This document shows, in pieces, positions 11,366 to 24,051 of a stretch of 64,000 bases of DNA. Under the pieces are notes generated by a model, which saw nothing but the letters and a program-made list of their open reading frames with translations, made no database searches and was not told the origin of the DNA. Source of the DNA: Sipunculus nudus (lineage: Eukaryota; Annelida; Sipuncula; Golfingiida; Sipunculidae); assembly GCA_026874595.1 (NCBI GenBank), contig CM049312.1:72450429-72514428 (forward strand). The letters run 5' to 3'. The translations under genes were made by a program, and so were the position numbers. Position 1 is the stretch's first letter, and each line of letters begins with the position of its first letter.

Positions 11366-14231
11366 ACACCGTGCTCAACAAGACCACTATCTATTGTACA
11401 CATCAAACTGGCCTTCCTGGACACAACTTTTCCATACTTTTTAACACACACTCACCTGAATTTTTATCCATAGCACTATGCTCTGAACCACCTGTATCAG
11501 ATGTTCTACTACAGGGCGTTTTGTTACTCCCGTTTTTTGACTGGATGCCCATTCAACTAAGTGCACATACACAACTGCACTTTGATAACTTGTACACATA
11601 CACAACTGCTCGTAGACCACAACTGCACAAAGACAACTTTCATTGGACAATAATGCACATTAACAACTGTTATTTGACAACAATTGCTCAAAGACAACTG
11701 CTTTTAGACAACTTGTGCGCATAGACATCTGTTCGTAGACAACTTATATTAAATTGAAGTTTTGCTTACATTGATGATAAAAAAACTATAACCATCTGCT
11801 AACAAATACATTCTAGAACTCATTCAATTCCAACGGTTACAGTTACATGGTATTCAAACTCTCCGCAAACTGTCCATGGATTCTCCGCGAATTCTCCTAC
11901 CCTTCGCGTTTTAGACAAATGTATTAAACAATTTCATAAAAATTGGTATAACATTTAATGGATACCCGGAAAATTGCGGGATTTTTTGGCCAGCCCAGTC
12001 CACTATTAAGGTAATATGGATTCCCCATAATATTTGAATGGCCATTTCCTTAGCTGGTGGAAATACCGGGCTTTCCTTTTTAGCAAAGATTCGAATTTTT
12101 AACATATATTTATTTATTTCACATTACAGATACAAAAAGGAGACATTACAGTTAATCCATTGATGGGCAGATCCTCTTGGAATTTTATAATTCCCCCACG
12201 CAGGCTGACCGGCATCCTAGCTTTTTAAGCCCTCATAAACCTTCAGGATCGATGGTCATAAGGAAACCTGCCTTCCGGGAATAAAAGGTACCGTTTCCGT
12301 TACCCAGAGGTCAGGCCTCCGTCTTAACACGAACGCGGCTTCGCTTGCATTCCGGCACTGTGGACGTTCAACTCTTCAATTTTCATTGTACATTCATCTT
12401 CAAATACCCCTGTTTTTGCCTTTCCTTATTTCCAGCAGTCAAGAATAGAATAACCGCCAAGGATCCAGTCTGACTTGTATTAATTTTATTTCTGTCAACA
12501 AACGGATTGGCTTGATTGGATAGCAGCTAACAATAACAGGAGATATTGCATATTATTTTTATTTGCAACATAAATATATCAAATTTTTCATCAACACAAA
12601 TACTACAATTTCCTTTCTCTTGCATTGTCTCCCCATTGAAAAAAAACATTCTTTATTATGGTTTTATAATTTTTTCATGCACTCATACACACATCATAAT
12701 CACACACACGCACATATATATTTTCATTTGTCATAGACACAGTACACATGCATTTGACAATCAAACCTACAAAGGCATAGAACACATTCTGCTTTAATGT
12801 TGGTAAAAGGTGATATTCCTGCTAGTTTTAACAGCACCATGAACATCAAAGTGAATACTAATGAACGGAAAGCACTTGTGTAACAGACTAGAGATGTCCG
12901 TTTGTGTCATAACCCGTGGAGACAGACAAAAAACACGTTAAGGCTATTTATTTAATAATGACATCAGATCGGCTTTTAATTTGAGACAGCTTCCCGGGCA
13001 CCACGTCAGTCATTCAAACTCATGCATGCTTTGCACGCGTGATTGTACAATGTTCCAGGACGCTTGGTCCCCATGGTTGTGACAAGACTTAACCACTTAT
13101 TGCGACAGGAGGCTTATAGGTTTTGACCAGTTTTATTTTGGTTCAGTATATATTATTCACATTTTTCATCCAACACTTTAAGTGCATTTTCCATTCCACA
13201 ACTATAACTCAAAAAAGATCCTGTAATGCACTAGTTCAGTTTGATAAGGACTAACTGCCCTATTAGCAATACACTTTAGAACATATGACTGTGCATGCAT
13301 CAGGCCTGAATTTAATGTTGAATTGTGTATTGTGACATTAAAAAAGTATGGGGAATATTGAAAAAACATGTCCATAGAACTAATTACTGAAATACCAAAG
13401 TAAGACAACAAATCTGAATATTCAATACAACCGGTTTAATGATGTTCATGATCAATTAAGATCGATTATATGTTTATTTCTATATTACAGTTTCATTATT
13501 TCTATCTTAGAAGTATCAGTAAATTAAAAAAGAAATATCATAAGGCTAAGCATTCAGACATCTGGGTACGCGAGTTTATTTTTTTTCTTTTGTTTCAAAT
13601 TAACAGAGCCTCGTTTATTATTAATAATATAAATATCATAAAGACTCTCTGTATCACGTTCAGTGCAGGTCTGCCTGTAACTGTAACGATGGAATACCAG
13701 GAACAGTTGGTTCGAATTCATGAGTAATTTTTCCTGGTAATCACTAATAAAGGTATAGAATTCGAGCATCAACAAATTTTGCTAACATTGGTGATGCCAT
13801 CGTAACAGCTCTGATAGAACGGTCGGATCGCTGGGGATGTCCACCTAGTGATGTTTACATTATCAGGTTCTGACAACAGCCCGTCCTGTGTACGTTAAAC
13901 TGTGATATGTGACCAAATTTCTGTTTAGGATAGTACATCAAAATATCACAGCCGTACGATAAACTGTGACCATCTTCCTGTATATGATAGTAATGATATT
14001 ACAGTATGTGCAGTGTTTGCCTGTTCGTTATTACCACTAGATATATTTTAATCATACCTCAGATAAACAGATATTATATTAACCAGATTCATTCAACATG
14101 AACACAAAGTGAAAAGTACTTGATAAAGTCTTTTTTCCCCTCAGAGACGTTTCCACGCAAAATTGTCGACATTATCACCTTTCTTCCACAACTCTCTTCC
14201 GCATCTTGTATTCAAATCGTATATACCAGGA
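11366..14231. other. Gene-less stretch
   Basis: No recognisable gene. A locally GC-richer patch at about 12,160-12,390 has no usable open frame on either strand and may be an old element fragment. A possible donor-like GTGAGT on the minus strand at 11,451 lacks a convincing acceptor. Confidence 0.4.

Positions 14232-14302
<71 letters not shown>
14232..14302. repeat. (CA)n-(TA)n microsatellite
   Basis: About 19 CA units, with one interruption, pass directly into about 16 TA units. Confidence 0.95.
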
Positions 14303-14305
<3 letters not shown>

Positions 14306-14690
14306 AGTTGACCAAACTCTGATTAACCTCCCACGCAAGCGAGAATTCCCCCGACCATCGAGATAAATTGACGCCATTGAAGGTAGGGGTTCAAATCGAA
14401 GGCGTGACGTTAAGGTCGTCAGAATTCTGATTCATCAACACTAGCCTTGTTTGATCTGCTGATCTTTTCCAATAAGTGACTATTTTATTCTCTGGTTTTG
14501 CGTGTAACCTTTGCCCAGTATTGGCCATGTTTAAATTGCACTCGGGGATCGCCTAATTGAAATGCAAATCACCGGTTGCAGGGAATCCTTGATGACACTA
14601 TATCTCCCCCCAAATGTCATTAAACTTGGCTGCAAGAGAAGCTTTTGCTTGCTTGGTACCGAGCCGTCCCGTCACTGCTGTCTGCGGGCC
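14303..14690. other. Flank of the gypsy LTR, no gene seen
   Basis: No coding or repeat structure is evident. The stretch ends at the candidate outer edge of the Ty3/gypsy 3' LTR. Confidence 0.35.
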
Positions 14691-15013
14691 TGTTGTGGTG
14701 GTGTTCTTGTTCCCACAGATAACGAACTCCAGCAACGGTTTAGAGCTGTTTTATTCGCCCCGGCTCGAGTACCAACTGACTAACATGTCCATGAAAATTA
14801 GGACATTAACTTCGCGCATGCGCACTAGCTATAACAATAAACAAAATAACATGTAACATTTAAGCCGCTGTTAACCCTGCTCTACCAGTTTCGATGAATA
14901 CAGTCCTACCACTACCCTGCCGGTAGATGTCGCCATCAGCACAACACGAAATAATTCACTGGTTTACATGTTAATACTACTAGAGTCACTAGATGTCGCC
15001 ACAAATCATTACA
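14691..15013 (-). repeat. Candidate 3' LTR of the gypsy element
   Basis: On the minus strand a polypurine tract (GATGGGGGAGAT, 15,025-15,014) is followed at once by TGTAATG, a standard LTR start. A polyadenylation-type GAATAAA lies at about 14,760. The far edge is uncertain. An end in ACAACA at 14,691 gives 323 bases and includes the AATAAA; an end in GTTACA at 14,852 gives 162 bases. I prefer the longer one. The second LTR is missing, so this cannot be confirmed by pairing. Confidence 0.5.
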
Positions 15014-15029
15014 ATCTCCCCCATCTTAA

Positions 15030-16257
15030 AAAGGATGAAATATTTATAAACGTCAACTGAACCCCTAATTATTAAAAGTAAACATCACAACATATATAGG
15101 TCTACCCATTTCCAGCGGACAGGTTGTCCCTTTAACCTCGGTAGATATACACAACATCTCATTCCCCACCAACCATATGGTGAACCATTTTAACAGGTTA
15201 TGAGCCTAACTATGCTTCCTCAAATGTCGCGAGAGACATCAATATCCGTTCCGTATTACAATACATTACATAAAACATATTAGAAAATTACTCTCATACC
15301 CCACCAGCTATGGTGTCTAGCATAATTGAACAGGAATTGAACCTACTATACACAGACCCCACCTACTACACAGGTGTACCAACAAACCGCTCTCTAATGT
15401 TACATAACGTTAGGGTTTAAAAAGAGGCATATACCATAAATATCCTCACAGTTTAATAATAACATCTGTAATATACGAGTTCTAAAAGAACAAGGCTCAC
15501 TCATAGAAATACCCCCCTAAAGGTAGCCTATGAATATTCACTACACAGACATTATAATAGAATAACCAGAAATCTATTTGTACAAGGTACTAAGTAGTCA
15601 CTGAGTAACGAAGCTCCACTGCTTGCCTGATACAATTATTTACTTTACAAGAACACACAAAACAGGCACTTTTTGGGACAAATTACACATTACAGAGCCA
15701 ACACTAGAGCAATACTTGATTTAGAAATTTCTGGTGAGATCACCGTACCAGCTTGCTGTTCCTCTAAAAGAATACATTTTAAGTAGACACTAACATATTT
15801 CGATAATCTCAAACAAGATTACTGATCATAAACAAGTAGATAGCTCAACATCACACTAGCATAATGATTAATTTGTTTTCCAGACATTCAGAATAATACA
15901 CTTAGCATAATACCACTTCCTGAACATCGTATATGTCTGATATCACAATACTACTTGCTAATGGTACATGCTCAGTGATTGTGACATAGTGCAATCATAA
16001 TACAGTTTGCAATCATAATAAACAATAATCAAAACAGTATATTAAACACAGCATACAAACAGAGTCCAACTGATAAGACTTCAGCCAATACATATGTCCA
16101 ACTGATAAGAAATCAGCCATTACATATATCACAGAAGGAATACAGAGTCCACCTGATAATACATCAGTCCTCATGGACTGATAAGGTCCATCAGTCGATA
16201 AGGCATCAGTCATCACAGAGTTCATACACGCGTATATATATAAGGATTCACAATAGT
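15030..16257 (-). other. Gypsy 3' non-coding region
   Basis: Between the integrase stop and the polypurine tract there is no substantial ORF and no envelope-like frame. About 16,050-16,225 contains four diverged copies of a roughly 34-base unit with a YCCAMCTGATAAG core. Confidence 0.55.
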
Positions 16258-17336
16258 CTAATATCCTTGCTTGGGCTTGAGCTGATCCGCATGCTTCACT
16301 AATATCTCTGGTCCAACTTGGACGCCGAAATTTAATGCATTGAAATGTTTCACCACGGGATAAGGTCCGTCCCAGCGAAATGCCAATTTCGCAGGAAATC
16401 CCTTCGAAGCATCCGACTGATGATGTATCTTAACATACACGTGATCTCCGACTTTAATATTAATTTGCTTTCGACGTTTGTCATAATGGTGTTTCCGGAT
16501 TGTGCGTTTGTCTCTCAGTCGTTCCAACACATTATTGTCTCTCTCCTCATGGTCCTTGATGAGTTTTAGTATCCATTCCATATGAGTGTCACCGGATGGA
16601 ATGATGGGCGCCACATGAACATCCGAAGAAAACACACCGGTCTGAGGATACTGTAACTGACGACCAAACAGAACCAAAGCAGGAGATTCCCAAGTGGAAC
16701 AATTTTCAACTGAGTTCAAAGCAAAACGGAATTCCGACAGATGAACGTCCCAAATTCTCTGATCATCCTGAACATAACTAGACAACATGGACTTCAGATC
16801 TCTGTTAGCCCTCTCCACCCAATTAGTCTGCGGATGATACGTAGTAGAATGGATAAGACGTACACCCCATCTCTGACGGGACAGCCTTCAAATACTTAGA
16901 AGTAATTTGACTACCTTGATCAGAAAAAAACTTCTGTGATGGATCATATCGAGTGAATATCTCTCTGTCCAAAATCATAGCAATAGCTTTGCCTGTTGCT
17001 CGTCTCAAGGGAAATAGTTCAATCCACTCAGAAAAAATGATCTCGCCAGACTAGGATATACTGGTGTCCACTATAAGATCTAGGCAAAGGACCAACTAAG
17101 TCTACAGCTGCGGATTCCCACGACCTAGTGGACTCAGTACTTTGCATAAAACCCTGAGGTTTACGATAAGAGGGTTTTACCTTCTTACATACTGAGCAAG
17201 AGTCAACATACCTTTTCACATCATTATACAATCCGTCCCAAGTAAAATAAGACTGGATTCTCTTTCTAGTCTTAAAACTACCCATGTGACCTGCTGTGGG
17301 TAAATAACCCCCAGTTTCACAGCAGATGGAATCCAA
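16258..17336 (-). pseudogene. Gypsy integrase, frameshifted
   Basis: Three consecutive minus-strand frames (17,336-17,028; 17,008-16,823; 16,818-16,258) together hold an integrase. In order: a zinc-binding region with AGHMG and CSVC, the first catalytic aspartate in AAVDLVGPLP, the second in FFSDQGSQ, the catalytic glutamate in NWVERANRDL, and a C-terminal GPY/F-type region (FRWDGPYPVV). The enzyme would join retrotransposon cDNA to host DNA. The first histidine of the HHCC zinc finger is replaced by glycine, and two frame breaks separate the catalytic residues, so this copy is non-functional. Confidence 0.87.
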
Positions 17337-17749
17337 ATCTTATATCCGTCACGGGTCTGACGAAAAAGAATACATGAAAACTCACACTAACTCGCTAATT
17401 TCTCAGTTTTCTTATCAAGGTCCCTCTCACCCTGTAAATATCTTATAACTAAACCAAACACAGGATCTTGTTTTGCATTTGTAGGAGTTCTTGATTATTA
17501 GGTAAGGAACTGGGAATATTCCTAAACTCCATAATGGGTCTAGCATCTTAATTAGAATCGGGCGCCTGAGAATTGCTACTTAAGGAACAGAAAAAATCCA
17601 ATTCACTAGCTAATGTGGGATCAATATTTACACATATATCATGAAACCAACGGTCACATTGATCACACTGGACCAAATCTATTACATCTCCTGTAGGTTT
17701 GATACAATCAGGGGATTCACATTTACCGTGATTCTGAGTTTGATCTCAG

Positions 17750-18590
17750 ACAATTCCAACTGGCATACTAGAATGAAATCTGGTATTGAGCGACAAAGTA
17801 TCAGGAACAACATGAAATTTTCCTGGTCGATACCGAACCTCAAAATTTAATTCTTGAATTTGAAGAACCCAACGATACAGTCTACCATGTAATCCTTTCT
17901 GATTCTTGAATAGCCATGAAAGTGCCTGATGATCAGAAATCTCTGTTGTAAATTTACCTTCTATATGTTTCCATCCTCCAAACTACTGTTAAGATTTCTC
18001 TTTCAGTTGTGCTATATCGTCTTTCAACAGGAGTCAAAGTTCTGCTAGCAAAGCCAATAATTCTTAATTGTCCATTTTGATATTGATTTAGAGAATATCC
18101 AATTCCGACACCACTAGCATCAGTGTGTATTGCAAATTTATCACCATTTGGATCAGGAAATGATAAACAAAGGGGTGACCCTAATATATCTGTCAACTGA
18201 TTAAAGGCCTGTTCACATTCTTTTGTCCATTTCCAATGTACATCTTTCCTCCGAAGATTATTGAGAGGTCCTGCTATAGTAGAATATTTAGGGATGTATT
18301 TGGAATACCAACCACACATGCCTAAAAATCTTTCCAGTTCTTTTTTGTTTTGAGGAGCAAGGAATTCTTTGATGGCTTTAACCTTTTCTTGGTTTGTAGA
18401 AATACCTTTACCAGTTAGGCAATGACCTAAATATATTAAATCTGTTTGGAAAATTTTACTTTTCTTTGGATTTATTGTTAATCCTGCGTGTCTGATTTTT
18501 TCAAGAACTTCTTTTAAGTCACTGATATGTTTTTCTACATCAGATAAATAAATGACAATATCATCCAGATAAACATAAAAGCTCTTTTTT
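17750..18590 (-). pseudogene. Gypsy reverse transcriptase 3' part and RNase H, frameshifted
   Basis: The fragment begins with KSFYVYLDDIVIYLSD, holding the catalytic aspartates, and continues through YLGH, the FLGMCGWYSKYIP block, and RNase H with the first catalytic aspartate in AIHTDASGVGIG and SRTLTPVERRYSTTERE. A frame break near 17,965 interrupts RNase H; the following frame continues with SDHQALSWLF and YRPGKFHVVPDTLS. A stop stands three codons upstream of YVYLDD, where the element is truncated. Confidence 0.87.
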
Positions 18591-18592
18591 CA

Positions 18593-18850
18593 GTGGTGTC
18601 AGGGATTTTTCAGGAAATAATCTCCTGTTTCCTTGAATTTTGCGAGTGTTACACGGTTTTCGACATGAATGTCCCTCAGATCTTTCTGTATACTGGTCAT
18701 TTACTCATGCAAATCACTGATATTTTGGTCTCGTTCATATTGGCCTGCCTGGTGGAGAACTACACCGAACAAGACGTAACTGGTAGCGACACCTACTCGT
18801 ATAATGCAAAGCAGTACAACCTTGTAATACTGACCATAGTGAAGAAGTAG
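18593..18850 (+). other. Possible terminal exon or unassigned ORF
   Basis: An 85-codon plus-strand frame ending at a TAG begins just after an acceptor-like CTCTTTTTTCAG (18,580-18,591), exactly where gypsy homology ends. The peptide has a hydrophobic segment (about residues 28-55, ending with VSFILACLVENY) and then a polar tail. Codon third positions look GC-richer than the surroundings. I do not recognise it and see no upstream exon. Confidence 0.25.
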
Positions 18851-19585
18851 GACGATTTTAATTCATTTTTAATGGGCACAGAATTATGACCTCGTTACAG
18901 TGATGGGATATAATAAATATAATAAATTGAATTATTGCAATGGATTTCCTGTTCAAATCGTGGGAGTCACAGAGTTCTCCAACTTTTGCTCCAAGTGATG
19001 ACGTCCTTCACTTTGGCGGTATTTACAAGCAATGGTGGTTAACCCTCTCGGCGCCAGATGGTGCTCATAAAAGTAGATGTACGTATATTGCAAATTGTGA
19101 ACGCAATAGGTAATTTATCACAATATGAAATTACATAATAGAATTCAAGATATCTGTGTTACGTAAATCTAACAATATAATAATATATAAAGAAATCATA
19201 CAGGACATAAATATCATATGTACTGTAGTTGCCTTCATATTCACGGGGTTAAAATTTCACGATTTCCATATTTTGCGAGAAATCAATTCCCGCGATCTCG
19301 CTGGATTAAAAAACTACGGAAAATAAACCTTAATATTTTGACGGCAACCCAGTTAACCATCGAACGAGTTTAAATGAACATACAAGATAAATTATGATTT
19401 ACAACAAACAACCTATCTTTAACCTTTCAACTTGACTTCACCGTTGGGACCCTATTCACGAAGATTTCATTTTCGTGATAATTCCCCTTTCGAGAAAATC
19501 GCGAATTTGATAAACTCGCGCAGAAAGAGATAACCACGTTGTTGTTTTCTAAAGCGTTCCCACCTGTCTGTGTTTCAGTAACATC
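18851..19585. other. Gene-less stretch
   Basis: About 19,240-19,520 contains several TTCGCGA/TTTCACGA-like short motifs that suggest an old MITE, but no clear ends were found. Confidence 0.35.
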
Positions 19586-19666
19586 TTACTCAAGTAATAC
19601 ATAAAACCCGGCCCCTTGCTCTGACTTGAACCCAGGCAAGGAGTGGTCAATTGGCTCAAAATTCAT

Positions 19667-19854
19667 TCAACAGGTGGAGCTTCTGGTAGAAAACGTGAAA
19701 GTCTTGCACCGTCCGTTCTGTTGACACGATGCTGCACATTCTGTGCGGCTTTCTGTCTTCATAGTTATGGATGATTGTTTGTAGACCTTCTTATCTTTGC
19801 ATACTCGACGCCAGAGGCCCGTAACACGTGTTTCTAATGGTGGTGCTGGGCTGC
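19667..19854 (-). CDS. Exon 3 of PAN gene 1: C-terminal PAN domain with premature stop
   Basis: Acceptor TTCTTCACAG ends at 19,855; the first two bases complete a Ser codon begun by exon 2. The peptide begins with a proline-rich linker (SPAPPLETRV), then LWRRVCKD and a PAN/apple-type core with the cysteine pattern ECAASCQQNGRCKTFTF and STC. PAN domains bind proteins or glycans outside the cell. A TGA at 19,667-19,669 ends the frame exactly where the paralogue at 49,503-49,747 has a conserved Trp. Sequence downstream stays colinear with the paralogue for 26 codons without a gap and reaches a natural stop at 19,586-19,588. The gene may be newly disabled, or may make a shortened protein of 256 residues. 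Confidence 0.75.
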
Positions 19855-20121
19855 CTGTGAAGAAATATTGCAACTGATAAAAAAGACTTCCAATTGCAAC
19901 TTGATAGTATTTAAAAGAATAGGTACATTATCGAGGAACTCACGCTCACGCAAGAAACAAACCTCTTTGCAAGATATTGTTAGTAATGCTAAATTTTTAA
20001 GCTTCGAGGAAGCTAAGTAAATATATGGTTTGGAAAATGGAGACTATCTAAGATATCATTCAATGTTGACTGCAATACCAAGTAACTGGAAACAATTCGT
20101 GTCAGCAATGGATAATGTAAA

Positions 20122-20181
<60 letters not shown>

Positions 20182-21716
20182 TTATATATAAATATAATGG
20201 TAGACCTATAGCCGTGTTAGCCTGTAGTCGAAGTGTAGGAAAAGAGTGTGACGCCTTTTTGACAGAATTTATTATTTACTTTTTCATTATAATTAAAAAT
20301 TAAGTCAGTCTATTTGAATGGCGTCATTTGAACTCTTTTTATATATATATAAATATATATAGAAAGAGAGAGAGAGAGAGAGTGATTGATTGAGTGAGGT
20401 TGGCTTCAAATACGACTCTGCACATTTAAGCGAAAAGCAAATGTTTCACATCATTCGCATGCAAATGCAATTGCTATAACATTTTTTAATTGCGACTGCA
20501 CTTGCATATCTGCTTGTAGATGAGCCACGTTTTGTTGAATAATGCGCAACAGGACCGGGTTAGCCGAGGATTTATCATTATGTGTGTTTTATAAACACAT
20601 GGTAAAATTTGTTATGTAAGTAAAGCTACGCATGATTGTTTCTGGTAGCCCATTCGGCTTTGGTGTGACTGCCACAATAGCATATCAGTGTTTACATTAG
20701 AAGGCCGTGAAGGCTACATGTCTAGTAGGGCCTTTAACGTGAAACGCAACAAGCATGCAAACGTGTAATCAATTAGTATAATTACCCCGGGATATTAAAC
20801 TGACAAGACTGACTGGTATGCAGTGTAGTACGTTTGATATACAATGTAATTGCTTAAGCCAGGAGGATATATGCGTTCATCCCTATTCGTGGGTGAGTTT
20901 TTATGTGATTAGGCACAACATAACTCATGCAAGCATGAACGGAAACTCACTTAGTCATTTTGGGTATGTACCTAGGAAGAATCGATTAGATTTTGGTGTG
21001 GATCCGACACACAATCCGAATTAAGCAATTTCATCTAGAAATATTCATAAATGTATAAGCACTTATTGACGAACGAACCTGCGAATATAGCCCGGATAAG
21101 TACTTGAAGAAACAGAGCATCCCATAATAGGAACAATGGTGTGGCGGAGGCTTGCATTCCTTTGAATGCAGATTTCTAGTTAAGTTTTATTTATTCCAAG
21201 GAAATAATTGTCATTGATCTCTTATAGGAGAAAATTTTAATTAAATCATGAATATATAGAAATATAAAGAACAAGTGTACAAAATTCATAGATTCATATG
21301 ATTTGTATAGGACAATCAGACCCGAGTACTAAGAAGGATGCATTTCTTCTCCGATTTGTAAACAAACTATCTTCATACTCAACTGCAAATGCAGTGTCCC
21401 TTGAAACTCTGCATTTCAATGCAATTGTAAATGCAATGCAACATTTCAAGATACATAAACATTTATAATAAACCTTTTAATATACATAAAAACGTATGTT
21501 CGAACGTGCGGTTTGAATGTTTGCAGGATCCTTACACAATTAAGCACGCTAAGTCAACAATTACAACACAAACGCTTCTCATACCTTATTTTCTGTTTAA
21601 AATACATTATAATTACTTATAACAATTTGTTGTGATATATCTTTTCTTCACGCACACACACAAAACGAATCCTTAGGAGCACTGCTGATGTAAATCACTA
21701 GGTAAAACATACTTAC
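19855..21716. other. Intron 2 of PAN gene 1
   Basis: Non-coding, with a long TA microsatellite (20,122-20,178) and a short (GA)n tract at 20,361-20,382. No element with clear ends is visible. Confidence 0.55.
20122..20178. repeat. (TA)n microsatellite
   Basis: About 27 TA units, followed by a diverged TA-rich stretch. Confidence 0.95.
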
Positions 21717-22223
21717 TTTGTGTAGGAATTTCAACAACCACTTGCATGGAGTATTCTCTGCATGTGCGCCATCCGGACTCAAGGTAATTAAATTCGACGA
21801 TCGTCCCAGTCAGCAACTGACTGGGTGGTGGTGTTAAAAGATAAAGCCCACGCGTATCATTACATTCGTGCCCATCAAACGGAATTGTACCAGTCAAAGG
21901 GGCGTAAAACCCAATAACATCTTCATCCCCAACTGTTATTTGTGTTGTTGGTATAACGTCATTAATGCCGATCTGTGTTGGCTGATAATCCACAGTGCTT
22001 CCGGCAAGGCGGTATTGTCTTTGATTTCCGGTTGGCCGCCATATTTGGAAACGTACCTGATTTAGTGTAGCCGCGTAAAAGCTGAAACGTTTAACTGGAT
22101 AATCACCCCCGAAATTTAGCGGTTCATGAGGTTCTGGTAGGATTATAATATCACTGGCAGTATCAACTGTAGCCCTGTTGATCAAGGCTGGACCAGCAGG
22201 CACGTACTCGCAAATAGTCAAAC
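21717..22223 (-). CDS. Exon 2 of PAN gene 1: secreted beta-rich domain
   Basis: A 507-base exon with acceptor ACTCTTTCAG at 22,224 and donor GTAAGTA at 21,716. Both junctions are phase 1, matching exon 1 (22,872-22,947) and exon 3 (19,667-19,854). It encodes about 169 residues of mostly beta-prone sequence with no membrane segment. Blocks shared with the paralogue at 50,314-50,826 include GPAxIxR near the start, FSFYA, a W-containing FQIWRPTG, IGFYAPL, TIPFDGHEC and CREYSMQVVVE. Three cysteines are conserved. Such domains occur in uncharacterised secreted proteins of marine invertebrates; I know no family name and no function. Its 5' third is duplicated at 27,108-27,250. Confidence 0.82.
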
Positions 22224-22871
22224 CTGAAAGAGTAAGACACATTAGAAGATACAAAAATAAACAGCAGTGTAGTCATAGGAAACAATTTTTACGAGTAATT
22301 TATAACCGTAACAAAATGCAGATTATATTTGTTACATTCACAAGATGGGTCATACAAATCGGTGTTTTCCTGTATTGACGCCTGAGTTCCTATACCTGAA
22401 GGCTTACCTTCCCTTGATTAGACAGGCAAATTTTATATTGATCTTAAATGATTGGTGAATTCGGATGATTGAGTATCAAATGGACATTTGACAGCCAATA
22501 TCAAATGCAAGAGAGCAGATATGTGCTTTTATGGAAAAGAAGCCGGTTGGTCGATTTCATCGAGGGTAGTAATATAATCTTAACTCTCCATACTTGAGAA
22601 AGTGAGTTCTACAGGGCATTTCTGGATAAAAATGCGTCACTGAGGCTGTCCCGCGAGGAACTATTACTTCTCCAGTTGGGGAAACATGCAGGCAAAATCC
22701 TGAAATCTTTACATACGACCCTTATCATGTATCTGAACATTTGAACCACTACTTGTATTTTTCATATTTCAGTAAAAAAAACTGTATCCGTACGCGTAAC
22801 CATGTCCGGGCAAGTGAAAACACAGCATATAACGCGGTTTTATATGTGGGAATTTTTTGTTATACACTTAC

Positions 22872-22947
22872 CTGTTTGCAGTACAAACCAATTTATGAAA
22901 ATTGCTCCAAATGCAACAGGTTGCATTATGCCTGTGATCATCCCCAT
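22872..22947 (-). CDS. Exon 1 of PAN gene 1: signal peptide
   Basis: On the minus strand the ATG at 22,947 opens 25 codons with a long hydrophobic core (VAFGAIFINWFVL), ending ACAG|GTAAGTG at 22,872. The leftover G joins the GT that begins exon 2 to make Gly, so the frame runs on as ...LQTGLTICEY. The length and hydrophobicity fit an N-terminal secretion signal. A second ATG two codons downstream could also be used. The promoter and 5' UTR were not identified. No equivalent exon exists in the duplicated unit, where homology stops just short of it (30,262). Confidence 0.65.
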
Positions 22948-23982
22948 ATTGTATCATCTGAAACCAGTGATATGAAGTATATATGTATATAATTCTGAAT
23001 AACAAAGTCAATAATCTTTTCATGCAAAACACATAAATATGTAGGTCCGTCAGTGCATTTAGTTTACTTGCCATATTGCATGATCCATTATATTCGTATA
23101 CCCTTGTGACAAATGGAGGTCACGACAAAAGGTCGTTTGAGAATTGTTTGACAGTGTCTTTAAATAGTGAATAACATGTCATTAAAATCGATGGTGGTGA
23201 CACTTGGTCGCTGTCACGCACCTCCATTGAGGTGAATTGTCAGAAACGTCCTTTTGGGGATTTAAACTGCCTTGAAAAGCTCGACGTTAGTCCTAACGGA
23301 GACTTTTTCCGCATGAATAGAGAGATATCTGATATTATTTCGCGAAAGGGCGTTCGCCCAATACGAGCTCGGCTAAGAGCAAGAATGCAAAAAGAGCTAA
23401 GGATGAATTTGCAAAGATTTCATGTGTGGAGAATGAGTTTAATATAAAAAGGCCACATTTAGGAATTCAGTTTACGAATATGGTATATTATACAATGAAC
23501 ATAACATTTAATCCTTTTAACCATATATTTAGTCACATTGGGTTTAATTACATTTTGTCAAAGGACCAGGGATCCTGCTTCAAGTGCCGTATAACTTCTC
23601 GCAGCCCCCATCCGTCAGCTGTAAAATAGCAATAATAGGGGATGAGTAAATGACACATTTCTCAAGGTTAAAATTAACCATTAAGTGCAAACTTTCTACC
23701 TGTGATTACTATTTGACTATATGCCAGCACCCTTCCGCCAGATGTCGTTTCTACTCAAACTGACCCTCGAGATCTTCCTGGTTGCCGGGACTACTTTTCT
23801 CAACTGCCAAACTTTAAAAGAAAATTGGTACAGTTCAAAGAAACACCTTTTGTTTACATGGCACATGCGTTATGCTTACAAAATGTTACTAATTATGTGA
23901 AGTTCTGACCACAAAAACACCCATGTTTATACAATTTGTGTAGATGCTGTTAGATTCTGCCTATAGGTGCTAGTGCACATCC

Positions 23983-24051
<69 letters not shown>

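Larger units (their letters stand above)
14691..18590 (-). mobile_element. 5'-truncated Ty3/gypsy LTR retrotransposon
   Basis: On the minus strand the order is RT with the catalytic YLDD (about 18,565), RNase H, integrase, a non-coding tail, a purine-rich tract and an LTR start. This RT-RH-IN order is the Ty3/gypsy arrangement (Ty1/copia has IN before RT). Homology stops abruptly at about 18,590, just upstream of YLDD, so gag, protease, most of RT and the 5' LTR are absent. At least three frame breaks make the copy inactive. Confidence 0.88.

Noticed and set aside
11441-11724. Frames on both strands near 11.5 kb, with a donor-like site at 11,451
   Set aside because: No acceptor with a pyrimidine tract in a compatible frame, and no recognisable protein.
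14120-14377. ORFs with His-Thr and Tyr-Ile repeats on both strands
   Set aside because: Translations of the CA/TA microsatellite.
14852-15013. Short 162-bp LTR ending in GTTACA
   Set aside because: Not excluded, but it leaves the AATAAA outside the LTR, so the 323-bp version is preferred.
21673-22254. Continuous ORF with a Met and hydrophobic start just upstream of exon 2 (22,224-22,254)
   Set aside because: It reads through a good acceptor; the paralogue and the exon at 22,872 support splicing, so this start is intron sequence.
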